Shown here: piece after piece, positions 30,581 through 41,329 of the stretch
How the letters are laid out: every line of letters begins with the position of its first letter
How positions within the stretch are numbered: position 1 is the stretch's first letter
NCBI GenBank assembly: GCA_020002185.1
Contig: CM034533.1
Location: 55,297,486 to 55,361,485, forward strand
Direction: 5' to 3'
Length of the DNA stretch: 64,000 nucleotides
DNA from: Paraescarpia echinospica
Lineage: Eukaryota > Annelida > Polychaeta > Sabellida > Siboglinidae
The notes under the pieces: generated by a model
What the model was told of the DNA's origin: nothing
The model's database searches: none
What the model saw: the letters and a program-made list of their open reading frames with translations, nothing else
Position numbers and translations under genes: made by a program

Positions 30581-31385
30581 ACAATTTTATTTTCTTTACA
30601 CTTGTTTTGTTTATGTTTTCACGAAGTAATATAAACCAAATCATTTAGTATACTATGATGCACTGTTTGTAAATAATTTTAATTTTGTAGTAATTATTTA
30701 TTCACAAAAAAAATGAAAATATGGTCATTATATAACGATGTTATTCTAGTAATATTATGATATTTTACACGTTACTTTCTGTAGCTGGATACGATTATGT
30801 TTGCTACGTATGTATATTGGTGTACATTATCTCCCGTTGGTTGCGTTCGATGTAATTATTCTGAAAACGAGCCCAGGGCCAAGCTCGGCGAAACCTAGTC
30901 GACTTGTACTGTAGGCTCATTCGCATTCATTGTTTTGAATAAAATTGAATTCATGTGGAACCGTAAGATAACTGCTTGTTCCTCTATGATGACTAGTGTT
31001 TGTATTACATCGGATTATTGCATAACAACTCATTCTGACGCTCGTTTCGACCCCAACATTATCCATGTAAACATGCTCTGAATGCATAGCAAGGGTCGGC
31101 CTGCTGCGAGTGTGAGTCATGTGTGACGTTAAGATACCACGTGATCGCCTAGCTCATTAAATTTTTATTTTCCGCGGGAATCGCTACACAGACGGGTTTA
31201 AAATCGAATTTATGCTACAAATGTATTTTTCTGTATTTTTTTAATGTTCTCGAATGTTACATGCAATATTAAACTTTCTGTACACATGGAAAACGGATTT
31301 TAGCTAATGCCTTGTTTTTATTTCCTTTAAGAGTTTGAATCATTCAGCTAACTTCCATACAATGAGTTGTGGGAAATCGGCCAGG

Positions 31386-32096
31386 GCAGAGGCGGATCCA
31401 GAGAAAGTTGTTGAAAAAGGCTGTTGAAAAATGTAAAAGGCTGTTGAAAAAAGCAGAAAAATATTTAAAAAAAAATTGTTTTTTACCGCCGCGTCGGCCA
31501 GCGTAGCTTATTGTAACCTGAACGACGCATATTTCCAAGGGTCTAGGGAGCACGGTCACGTGGGACCATTCAAAAAGATCTACAGGCACGCAAAATTCCA
31601 AATGTCTAGCGGGCACGTGCTCGAGATCCCCAGGCCCGTGGGACACTATACCCTTACATGTGGGTAGGGGTGTGCAGCCGAAGGTCACATACCCCTACTC
31701 TTGATAAAGGTATCCAATATAAAAAAAATACCCTTGATCTAGGGACAAATTGAGGGGGTCGTCTCGAGTTGGAACACTTGACTTCTTGTGGCCGAGTTTC
31801 CCACGAAAATTGCCCAGAATAGTTGCCGATACATATCGAAATATACGCGATAGGTACCCGTGAATGCTGCGATAAAAAGCTAGCCTTGTTCTAGGGAGAG
31901 TTCCTCGAAATGATACCCTAGTCTATGGAACTTCTACATAATGTTGGCCCTAGTTCTAGGGAGAACATGTGAAAAACAGACCCTTAATCTAGGGAGCTTC
32001 AGTAAAAAAACGACCCTTGAAGTCGGCACATCCACAGTACTGCTAGTATAGGCAGTGCACCCCCGGGCCCCCAGGCCTCCCCTGGATCCGCCTATG
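31386..32096. mobile_element. hAT-like non-autonomous DNA element
   Basis: The ends are GCAGAGGCGGATCCAG on the left and CTGGATCCGCCTATGC on the right, an inverted repeat with one mismatch. CAGGG flanks both sides, a possible target-site duplication remnant. The interior has degenerate repeated CTAGGGA-type phrases (for example TTGATCTAGGGAC and CTTAATCTAGGGAG) and no transposase. The TIR style is that of hAT-derived elements in animals. Confidence 0.6.
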
Positions 32097-33130
32097 CAGG
32101 GTGTAAAGTCTGGACCCCTTGTGGGCTGCGTGCGTCTTGGGGTCCGACCTCACAGGAGAAGGTGTGTGTGGTGTGAGTTTAGTTTGCGCTCGCCAGAATC
32201 GGATTTAATGTACACCCCCGATTCTAGGTGTCTGTATAATTAGTCGAGAATTGGAAACGCTAGATTCCAGTTTCATACCGAATTTATTCACGGATATTAT
32301 AGAACACATAACGTACACATCGTCAATATAATGTAACTTCTGCCTTAACTCCTCAGCTAAGTAAAATCAAGACTCTGGATTTTGACAAATTATGGGCAAC
32401 CAGTCCCATATTAAAGTTATAATTTAGATTCTAATGAAATGCCAGAGACATCTTCGACCGTCCCTGTGGAGAGTTTCGCCACCCCCTCTCCTCTCGATTC
32501 TCTCATCAACCTCCCTTTTAAAACCCTCCTTTATTTCCCGGCAAACCTTCTTCACGCATGCGTGTTTATGCATCCGTAGACCACTGCACATGCGTACTTC
32601 ACTTATTAAGGCTTCCGTCTCTGCAAGGACGTCAGTATAACCTAACCACGTCCTGCCTGTCAATCCGGCAGGATGAGCGTTTTCTTTCAATCTACAGAAT
32701 GTGAATTATAGTGTACCCTCTATTGAATTTCTTTGTTCCACACTGCGACTTCCACAAAACAAAATAAATGATAATAGATCCCTGGTAGAGAATACCGGCT
32801 GAATTAATGTTACAACCCTGCAAGCTGCAAAACATCGTGCATACCTTGCTTATACAATTCTGGATTAATGTTGCCCCGCCCCTGAGTTATGTTACCGGGG
32901 CGCCGAGCTGTGTCAACACAGCTCTTATACAATTTACACATTTCCAATTATCCAGTGCAATCCGAATCTCGGCTGCGTCCACCCTGTTTAGAACTGGCTA
33001 ACTTATTTCTAACGATTCTGTTTACACACTGCGTATTGTCCAGCTAATTTATATGATTACAAGGGGTTGTGTATGTAGGCCTAGCCACCGGCCAATTCTA
33101 ACTAGCGATGATGGTTGATTGTAATATTGC
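32097..33130. other. No gene seen
   Basis: Mixed sequence with short open frames on both strands at 32424-32690, none with a recognised motif or splice context. No tandem array was found. Confidence 0.4.
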
Positions 33131-33149
33131 AAAAGATTAGTTTGTATTA

Positions 33150-33245
33150 AGTCTTTTAACAAGATTGAACAAGATTGCCACCCATATAATTAATGCTAGG
33201 TGGTAGGTGGACAAGGAAGCCTTTTGGCTTATCGCTTATTTAAGA
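33150..33245 (-). mobile_element. CR1-like LINE tail fragment
   Basis: AACAAGATTGAACAAGATTG is followed by a diverged copy of the CR1-like 3' UTR (CTAGGTGGTAGGTGGACAAG, CTTTTGGCTTATCG) on the minus strand. It is about 95 bp and more diverged than the other copies. Confidence 0.6.
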
Positions 33246-33392
33246 TTCATAGCACCAAAAGTTTGCCTTTTGTTTCCCTGTAAAATGAATATCAAGTTCA
33301 ATAACCTTCCCCACATTTAGACCAGTGGCGTAGGCAGGATTTTGTATTGGAGGGGGCCATCCGGCATTCACGCAAGCAATGAGTAGCGGGAT

Positions 33393-33400
33393 ATGACACA

Positions 33401-33472
<72 letters not shown>

Positions 33473-33522
33473 CACACACACGTACGTATGTATATATACA
33501 TGTGTGTTTGTTTGTGTGTGTG

Positions 33523-33554
<32 letters not shown>

Positions 33555-33565
33555 TGCGTGCTTAT
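33393..33565. repeat. (ACGC)n and (TG)n/(CGTG)n microsatellites
   Basis: About 20 ACGC units (33393-33475) are followed by TG-rich and CGTG units (33505-33565). The two halves are near reverse complements and could form a hairpin. Open frames encoding THARTHAR-type repeats here are artefacts of the simple repeat. Confidence 0.9.
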
Positions 33566-33661
33566 GTGTGTGTGATGAGGCGCTGGCGTTCAACCAGTGA
33601 CTTCATAACAAACCCCTACCGCGGCGGCGGCGTCGAGTGAGCTTCACAAAAATGTCCATGT

Positions 33662-34545
33662 CATTTAACAAGATTTAACAAGATTGCCACCCAGAGAATT
33701 AACTCTAGGTGGCAGGTGGACAAAGAAGCCCTTTGGCTTATCGAGAGTCCGACCCTTTTATCTATGTGTATCCCGCCCGTCTGAGGTATGTGTCGATTTT
33801 ATTTTTAAACATATTCACGCTACTAGCACCCACACAATCAGCAGATAATCTGTTCCATTCATTTACAGTCCTTTGTGAAAATGAAACCTTTCTTATATAT
33901 AATCTACTCTGCTCCTTTGCTAACGTAACTTCATGTCCTCTAGTCCTTCTATCTTTCTTAACTGAAAAAAAAAAAATTCTATCAATATGTTCATAACCAT
34001 TCAATATTTTAAACACTTCTATCTGATCTCCTCTCAATCTCCTGGTCTCTAGTGTTGTTAAACCGCATTTTTTAGGCGTATTTCGTAACTAAGATCCCTC
34101 AGTTTTTGTATTATTTTAGTTGCTCTCCTCTGCACTCTTTCTAGCATATCTATGTCCTTCCTGCGATATGGCCTCCACGCTTGAATACAATATTCTAAAT
34201 GAGGCCTAACTATTGTTTTGTACAGCGGTATTATTAGCTCTTTTTCCTTATACGTTATGTTTCGCCTAATTAATCCAAGGATTTTATTTCCCTTTGAAGC
34301 TGCAATTCCGCACTGCTCTGAAACCTTCATATCAGCACTAATGGTTAACCCTAAGTCCTTTTCTTTTACAGTAGTACTTAGAACAGTACTCCCCATTGTA
34401 TATTCTACCTCTTCGTTCCCATGTCCTGTGTGGAGGCATTTACATTTCCCAAAATTGAACAGCATTTGCCACTTTTCAGACCATTTGATCAACCTGTTAA
34501 GATCATCTTGAAAATGCTGTCTATATCTCCATCACACATGTCATG
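33662..34545 (-). pseudogene. CR1-like LINE fragment (C-terminal RT part and 3' tail)
   Basis: The minus strand encodes, in two frames, LIKWSEKWQMLFNFGKCKCL, VKEKDLGLTISADMK, IVRPHLEYCIQAWRPYRRKD and MLERVQRRATKII, then after a frameshift near 34050 RGDQIEVFKILNGYEHIDR and NMFKNKIDTYLRRAGYT. These are the thumb and C-terminal blocks of CR1-like non-LTR elements. The catalytic part is missing (5' truncation at about 34545). The 3' end is AAGATTTAACAAGATTGCC-type repeats at 33662. Confidence 0.85.
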
Positions 34546-35159
34546 TGTAACGTTGTCGCTTATTAAAATTAAGTAATTCACGATACGAAGTTCCGACTAC
34601 CCAGTGGAAAATCTAGATAAATTGCTTTGGCCGTAACGTGCAACTATATCTCAGTCCAGTAACTATTCATCTTGCCGGGCAACTATCATTTTGCATCCTT
34701 ATGTTGATATATAAATAGGCATTAGCCATCAAGCACATTGTGAATGATGACATTTTCGTTGCCCTGTCACCTCTTGGGCTGCAGCCTGCTGGATGCTTAT
34801 CACCTACCGCAGAAGCATCGGATTCTCCCACTTTGGGTAACTCAATCCCATCTGAATGATGACAAATTTCTCTGCCAAAGATTTGGGAGTCCTACACAGG
34901 CACCCCTATAACCTCTGCACCTTGTCACTCTATAAATCAGGCAACTAGTTATATATCTTCAGTCCCCTACCCTCCTAATTTTCCGGGATTGGGGGGGCCA
35001 TGGCCCCCCTCTGGCTACGCCACTGATTTAGACCTACATAACTGTATAGGGTCTAACTGTTTGAATTAACGGAAGTAGGTTTGTTAGTATTCACTCGGTG
35101 GCGCTGCAGCTGTATTAGTTACTGATTCATTCACACGGAGGCAGCACATAACACCAATG

Positions 35160-35434
35160 TTATGGAAACGCCAAATTTATGTCGTAAAAAAAGAATTGTG
35201 CCAGTTGTGACGCTTCTTTTGAAAAAAATTACTACACAGTACCAGCAGTTTCCGTTTCTGGTGAATTGCAAGTTGAAGAGAAAACGTAAGTTGAAGGACC
35301 TTGTATCTTGCGGTATATATTATATCTATATAACGGCAAAAATGAGGTTCTGTTTCAATCAACCTCAAACTTTTTTTAAAGAAGTCGATGCTAGTGATAT
35401 CAGTGAAAATTCAGATCAGTCAGATGAATATTGA
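35160..35434 (+). CDS. Unrecognised 90-codon open frame
   Basis: An ATG-to-stop frame of 90 codons: a basic N-terminal half (CRKKRIVPVV, KLKRKRKLKD) and an acidic C-terminus (EVDASDISENSDQSDEY). I know no matching family. It lies between transposons with no clear splice or promoter signals. It may be a chance frame or part of an old element; the charged layout is the only reason to list it. Confidence 0.2.
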
Positions 35435-36385
35435 AATGGTACCACGACCATGTTAGTCGTTACGTCACCATGCTGTATCAACATAAGTTTACAACCCTTA
35501 CAATGTTTTTATATCTTCAAACTTCATTATTTCTAACAAAATTCCACTTTGTCTTATTTTAAAATTAGCATTGACTCATAATTGGCATTGCCATTGTTGA
35601 CTAATGTGAATGCATTGACATTGACTACTGGATTCCATGCCATTTCTTGTGACCAATAATCACAACACAAGATTGATAGAAAAATGGCAATAACATCAGA
35701 TCCAGTTAAGATATTGATGTGAAATAAAAGTTATATGTGACCCAAAAATGGTTGTTAATTTTATTTTACCATGACATGACCTAATTAGATGACCTATATT
35801 TAACTTTGGACCTAATTATGAGACGTAAATTACATTTAAAAATGATTTATGCATAAACAATAATGCTATAATATATATATATATATAATTTTTATCAGCA
35901 AATTATTTCAGTAATTATTTGTTAGAATGTAGATAGGGCTAGCCCTGGTTGATCACACAGCCCAGCGCAGGTATAGCCTACTAACAGCACACACCAGGTT
36001 ATCACCGAGTTATTTTTTTCTCAAAAATGTCCATAGTTGGAGCCAACTAGGACAGGAGTACCAATACAATTGTACTACTGAGACAGGAAGAAATTAAACT
36101 ACTAGTAATTAAAATAAAAAAATAAGGTTTATTTGTGGCAAACAAATGGACCACTTTTCCTTGACACGTTGCTGTATGGTGTAAAAGAATTTCAGAATAT
36201 TGGCCAAGAGTGCATTCTTATGATAGCATCTTCAATGACTTTAAATTTAAAATAAATACTTTTTTGAGAACCCAGCCCAGGCCACAGCCACTGGCCCAGC
36301 CAAACTCAAAGCTTAACCATAACGATGTATTCAAAATAGCCAAGACAAAATTGTTTTGACTATCTTATGGATAATATTTCTTACT
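35435..36385. other. No gene seen
   Basis: AT-rich intergenic sequence with an (AT)n run near 35865-35890. No coding or repeat structure that I can name. Confidence 0.4.
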
Positions 36386-36389
36386 GCCC

Positions 36390-38706
36390 ATGGCTTTTCA
36401 TGGCCAGTTTTCTCCATGCGGTAATCATTCTGTTCATGTGGCTAACGACACTGACTTGTGCTTTAGGATCGACAATGTCAGTCAAGACACAGACTACCAT
36501 CTAGTCAATTTGCAATACTGTTTAAATCATTGCAGATATTATACTGACTCCGTTCACATTCATAGCTTGCAAAGTAAATTCAAAAGTGACATTACTCTGT
36601 CTACAATACTCCACATTAGCTGTGAATTGTAGATGTTTCTCAAAAAACTTTGACAAACTCGAATATAGTTTGAAATCACTCCATTTTAATTGTATAGGAT
36701 TAACTGAAATGTGGTTAAAGACTACGGAAAATTTAAATATTTATAATATGGCAAGATATACCTTCTTGTCAAAAACAAGACAAGGCAAACAAGGTGGAGG
36801 AGTAGGAAGGTATATTTCTGACAGGCTCAAGTATAAAACTAGAGATGACTTATGCAATAATTCTACAGAGGTAGTAGTAGTAGAGGCCGGCTTCTGTCTT
36901 GAGAGGCAATGCTTGTTGTACCTGCTGCCTGCATCAGGTTGGTTGACTTGGATTTATAGAGGTAGAAGTTGATAATATTAAAATTGTGATTGGCACAATC
37001 TATAAATCTCCTGATACAAACATAAATTCATTTAATGAACTTTTCAGTAACTTTTTAAGGCAAATTTCAAATGAACAAAAAAATGCATATTGATGGCAGA
37101 TTTTAATGTTGACTTACTCGAGACAGACACAAACAGTCAAACAACCGACTTTATACATAACATGTTTGTTAGTGCATTCTACACAACAATTAGTAAACCA
37201 ACTAGAGTCACGCAACAAACAGCCACACTCATAGATAATATTATAGCCAACATTCATGTATAATCCATTACATCTGGAATTTTATACAATGACATATCAG
37301 ACCACTTTCCAGTATTTAATTGTTATAACATCGGAACAAGATTACACAGAAAATACACAACTATTCACAAACGTATGGCTAATTCAGAAAATATTAAGAA
37401 ATTAAATATGTAGTTACAAAATACAAACTGGGAAGAGGTGTACAAGGATCCACATCCTTGTACTGCATGTGATGCCTTCCTCGAAACACTTGACACAAAA
37501 ATTAAGGAATGTTTACCTCTAAAACTATTAAGGTAAAAACCTACCAAAATGAGTGGCTCTCAAAAGGAATATTGATATCAAGCAGTCAACCAAATAACTT
37601 GTACAAAACATTTAAGAGAAACCCTACTACAGAAAATTAAGTTACCTATAAAAAAGACTCATATTATCAGGCAGTCAAAGAAAAAAAATTTTCAAGATAA
37701 ATTTGACCTATATAAGAAGATTGCAGAAAAACATGGAGTACCGTAAATTAAGTTTTAAAATCAAAGGACAAAAAGCCTATAGTAAACGATAAATTGATTA
37801 CTTCTGATGGTACCCCCTGCACAGACAAAAAGAAAATTGCGGAACAGTTCAATAACTACTTTACCAACATTGGCCACTGCCTTAATGCTAAACTACTGAA
37901 AACAGGGAATGACCCAACACAATACATACAAAATAATACTGCAAGTTTTTTCTGTACACCCACCAGTTCTGTCCTGTTGAAATAACTAATATCGTAAGAT
38001 CAATAAATTCATCCAATTCAAGTGGTGTTGATAATATTGATCCATATATGGTGCAACAAGTTATACCACACATTGTAAACCAACTCGCATACATTTCCAA
38101 TACGTCATTGCAGACTGGCATTGTTCCAGTCAAACTTAAAATAGCAAAAGTCATACCACTGTATACAAATGAAAACCCTGAAGTATTCCAAAATTACAGA
38201 CCAATTTCAATCCTCCCATGCTTCTCAAAAATATTTGAACGCCTAATGTACAATAATATAATATCTAAAAAGCAATGGATTCAGGAAAAATTATTCTACA
38301 TATATGGCACGTATTGATTTGGTTGATAAAATATAATGTAACATTGACTCCAAAAATACACTATAAGTGAATTCCTGGACCTCTGTAAGGCATTCAACAT
38401 GATAGACCATAATATTTTAATACAGAAACTCCAATGCTATGGTGAAAGAGGTACTGCCTGCAGCTGGTTCAAAAGCTACCTTCAGAATAGGAAACAGTAT
38501 GTGTCATACAACAAAACTGAATCGGAATATAAGGAAATTTCTTGCAAAATTCCTCAAGGATCAATATTAGGTCCAATGCTCTTCATTCTATATAATATAT
38601 AAATGATATTGAACATATACCAGATATTTTAAATCCTATACTTTTTGCAGATGACACAAGCCTTTTCCATGCACACACATGCTTTGACACTCTTATTGAA
38701 GAAGTA
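36390..38706 (+). pseudogene. LINE, 5' part: endonuclease and reverse transcriptase
   Basis: The plus strand shows an endonuclease-like segment (NCIGLTEMWLKTTENLNIYN, GGGVGRYISDRLKYK), later VIPLYTNENPEVFQNYRPIS and ILPCFSKIFERLMYNNI, FCKAFNM-like text near 38395, then QGSILGPMLFILYNI and LFADDTSLFH with the catalytic ADD at about 38650. Several frameshifts and stops occur between segments. The element is cut at 38706 by a CR1-like insertion and resumes at 39936. Confidence 0.8.
38702..38706. repeat. Target-site duplication AAGTA (left)
   Basis: AAGTA occurs here and at 39931-39935, at the two ends of the inserted minus-strand LINE. Deleting one copy and the insert rejoins the host LINE frame (..TLIEEV then VQLQNISMWF..). 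Confidence 0.75.
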
Positions 38707-39930
38707 ACAAGATTTAACAAGATTTAACAAGATTGCCATCCAGAGAATTAACTCTAGATGGCAGGTGGACAAGGAAGCCCTTTGGCTTATCGAGAGTCCA
38801 ACCCTTTTATCTACATATATCCAGCCCTTCTGAGGTATGTGTCAATTTTATTTTTAAACATATTCACACTACTAGCACCCACACAATCATCAGATAATCT
38901 GTTCCATTCATTCACAGTCCTTTGTGAAAATGAGAACTTTCTCACGTCTAATCTACACTGCTCCTTTACTAATGTAACTTCATGTCCTCTAGTCTTTCTA
39001 TCTTTCTTAACTGAAAAAAACATATTTCTATCAATATTTTCATAACCATTCAATATTTTAAACACTTCTATCTGATCTCCTCTCAATCTCCTGGTCTCTA
39101 GTGTTGTTAAACCACATTCTTTTAGGCGTTTTTCATAACTAAGATCCCTCAGTTTTGGTATCATTTTAGTCGCTCTCCTCTGTACTCTTTCTAGCATATC
39201 TATGTCCTTCTTGCGGTATGGCCTCCACGCTTGTATACAATATTCTAAATGAGGCCTAACTATTGTTTTGTACAGCGGTATTATTAGTTCTTTTTCTTTA
39301 TATGCTATATTTCGCCTAATCAATCCAAGGATTTGATTTCCCTTTGAAGCTGCAATTCCACACTGCTCTGAAACCTTCATGTCAGCACTAATTGTCAGCC
39401 CTAAGTCTTTTTCTTTTACAGTAGTACTTAGTACAGTTCCCCCCATTGTATATTCTACATATTCGTTCCCATGTCCTGTGTGAAGGCATTTACATTTCCC
39501 AAAATTGAACAACATTTGCCACTTTTCAGACCATTTGATCAACCTGTCTAGATCATCTTGTAAATGCTGTCTATCCCCATCACTTTTAATCCTTCTAAAC
39601 ACTTTTGTATCATCTGCAAATGTCAACACCTTGCTAGCTATATCATCGTCCAAATCGTTTATATATATTAAGAATAATATAGGTCCCAGTACTGATCCCT
39701 GTGGAACCCCACTCAAAACTGATTTCCAGTTTGAAGCCTCCCCATCAACAACTACCCGTTGTCTTCTGTCAATCAGCCATTTTTCTAACCAGTTAATTAT
39801 ACCATTTCCTATGCCATGGGCTTTTAGTTTAAGCAGTAATCTCTGATGTGGCACTTTGTCGAAAGCTTTTTGAAAATCTAAGTAGATGATATCTACTGGT
39901 GATCCATCATCTACCCACTTAGTGATATCC
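38707..39930 (-). mobile_element. CR1-like LINE inserted in another LINE
   Basis: One continuous minus-strand frame, with its start codon at 39944 just past the insert edge and its stop at 38811, encodes 377 residues. It includes VDIIYLDFQKAFDKVPHQRL, SGVPQGSVLGPILFLIYIND, the catalytic segment LTFADDTKVF, thumb blocks and the C-terminal NMFKNKIDTYLRRAGYM. The 3' tail is TTAAATCTTG repeats. It is 5'-truncated within the reverse transcriptase. The open frame and small divergence from its relatives suggest a fairly recent insertion. Confidence 0.88.
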
Positions 39931-39935
39931 AAGTA

Positions 39936-40665
39936 GCTGTACAATTACAAAATATTTCTATGTGGTTTCACACAAATAAGCTTTCACTAAACACCAACAA
40001 AACAAATTTCATCTTATCACACCAAACGGGAAGAAATACAACATTGACAAAACTGAAATAAAAGTACCCGGTAGATCGAAGCAAATTTCTAAGAATAACT
40101 ATAGATGAACACCTAAACTGGAAGATTCATATTGACAATCTGTCAACAAAAATAGCACAGAATGTTGGATGCTAAATAAGCTAAAACACTTTCTTCCTAT
40201 CTATATTATGAAAATAATTGACTCCTCACTAATCCAGTCACATTTGCAGTATTGCACCCTGTTATGGACAAATTCATATAGCACAAACTTCTGCAAATTC
40301 AAAATACTACAAAAGAAAGCTATATGGATAATCACACAATCACACTATATTGCACCCTCAGATCCACTATTCTCTAAGTTAAAATTATTACAATTGAATG
40401 ATCTGTACAGACATCAGTTAGGTATCTTTATGCATAAAGCAACACATAAACAACTCCCAGATAGCATGTCATCAATGTTTTTACGAACAGATAACATTCA
40501 TGACCATAACCTAAGAAACCAAAGCCTACGTTTTACATCCAGCAAATAAGAACAAACACTAGGAAATTTACAATAAATTATTCACAACCAATTTTCTGGA
40601 ATGCCCTACCTCATGTTCTGCAGCAACTTGTATCTGTAAATCAGTTTTAGAGAAACTCAAAAAGT
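39936..40665 (+). pseudogene. LINE, 3' part after the insertion
   Basis: Continues the interrupted host LINE: NISMWFHTNKLSLNTNKTNF (thumb), DEHLNWKIHIDNLSTKIA, then SSLIQSHLQYCTLLWTNSYS, ILQKKAIWIITQSHY and DNIHDHNLRNQSLRF near the C-terminus. Frameshifts are present at about 40060 and 40170. Confidence 0.8.
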
Positions 40666-40679
40666 TAATGTTGTCTAAG

Positions 40680-40925
40680 TATCTTTAAACTCTTGAAATT
40701 GTAAAGAAAGAAAGTGTAATTCACATCTGTCCTCTTTAACGTTCTTCCTCTAGATCGTTTCCCTTCGTAAGGTCTCCAGGTTGTGATACGCGATGTCCGT
40801 CGGTTATCTCGTAGTCTGCTGATGTCCCCTGCCCAGGTCCACTTCTGTCTTCTGATTTGTTCTGTCACGTCTATGGGCAATTCTATGTAACTTTGGACAT
40901 GACACTGAAAAATAAATCTTCTCAT
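40680..40925 (-). pseudogene. RTE-like LINE C-terminus
   Basis: The minus strand encodes TEQIRRQKWTWAGDISRLRD, NRRTSRITTWRPYEGKRSRG and RTLKR. This is the conserved tail of RTE-like elements (RRRKWxWAGHxxR..W.P..GKRxxGRP). It is probably the 3' end of the copy whose upstream parts lie at 41330-42880. Confidence 0.75.
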
Positions 40926-41329
40926 ATTGACAATTTATTACTTGTATGATATAGTACACATGTTGGGTGTAATAAAAATGAAAGTTACACACAAGTAATT
41001 ATTAATAGGAGCATATGGAATGGTCAGGCTTTTATTTTAAAATTTTATCTTTGACAATTACCACAAACACTAGGCCCATTTCCATTTTAATATTACAGTA
41101 CACCAAATTAAGTAATTTATATTTTCATAAAGTGGATACTGGCAATTAGTAGTGCACAGTTGGTATTCATTTACGTGTTATCCACATAGTGCATATTGTC
41201 AGATGTGTTACTGGTGGCCGTCACGTAACGTGAGTGACGAATATGTGAATATTTTAATCTCAAGTTTGAAAGCAAAAAGTGTATTCACAGAAACTGTTGT
41301 TTCTCCTTCTTTGATTACCTGCTTCTGAA

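Larger units (their letters stand above)
24411..31130. mobile_element. Long-inverted-repeat element, split by gypsy element 2
   Basis: 24411-24639 is an inverted copy of about 30897-31130: both contain GGTCGAAACGAGCGTCAGAA and CACTAGTCATCATAGAGGAA in opposite orientation. 30116-30270 is an inverted copy of about 30738-30896 (TTTCGCCGAGCTTGG..GATAAT). Removing the gypsy element at 24640-30115 joins the two left pieces, giving a left arm of about 385 bp matching a right arm of about 390 bp, and a host element of about 1.24 kb. The loop between the arms holds a CR1 tail and a tRNA-like sequence. No transposase is visible. Confidence 0.8.
33323..35025. mobile_element. hAT-type DNA element with 8-bp target-site duplication
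   Basis: The left end CAGTGGCGTAGGCAGGATTT and right end TCTGGCTACGCCACTG form a terminal inverted repeat. The flanks are ATTTAGAC at 33315-33322 and again at 35026-35033, an exact 8-bp duplication, which is the hAT hallmark. The 1.7-kb interior has no transposase; it holds ACGC and TG microsatellites and a large antisense CR1-like LINE fragment, so the element was enlarged by a later insertion. Confidence 0.85.

Noticed and set aside
33240..33593. 117-codon frame with Arg/Ala/Cys/Val repeats
   Set aside because: Translation of ACGC and TG microsatellites.
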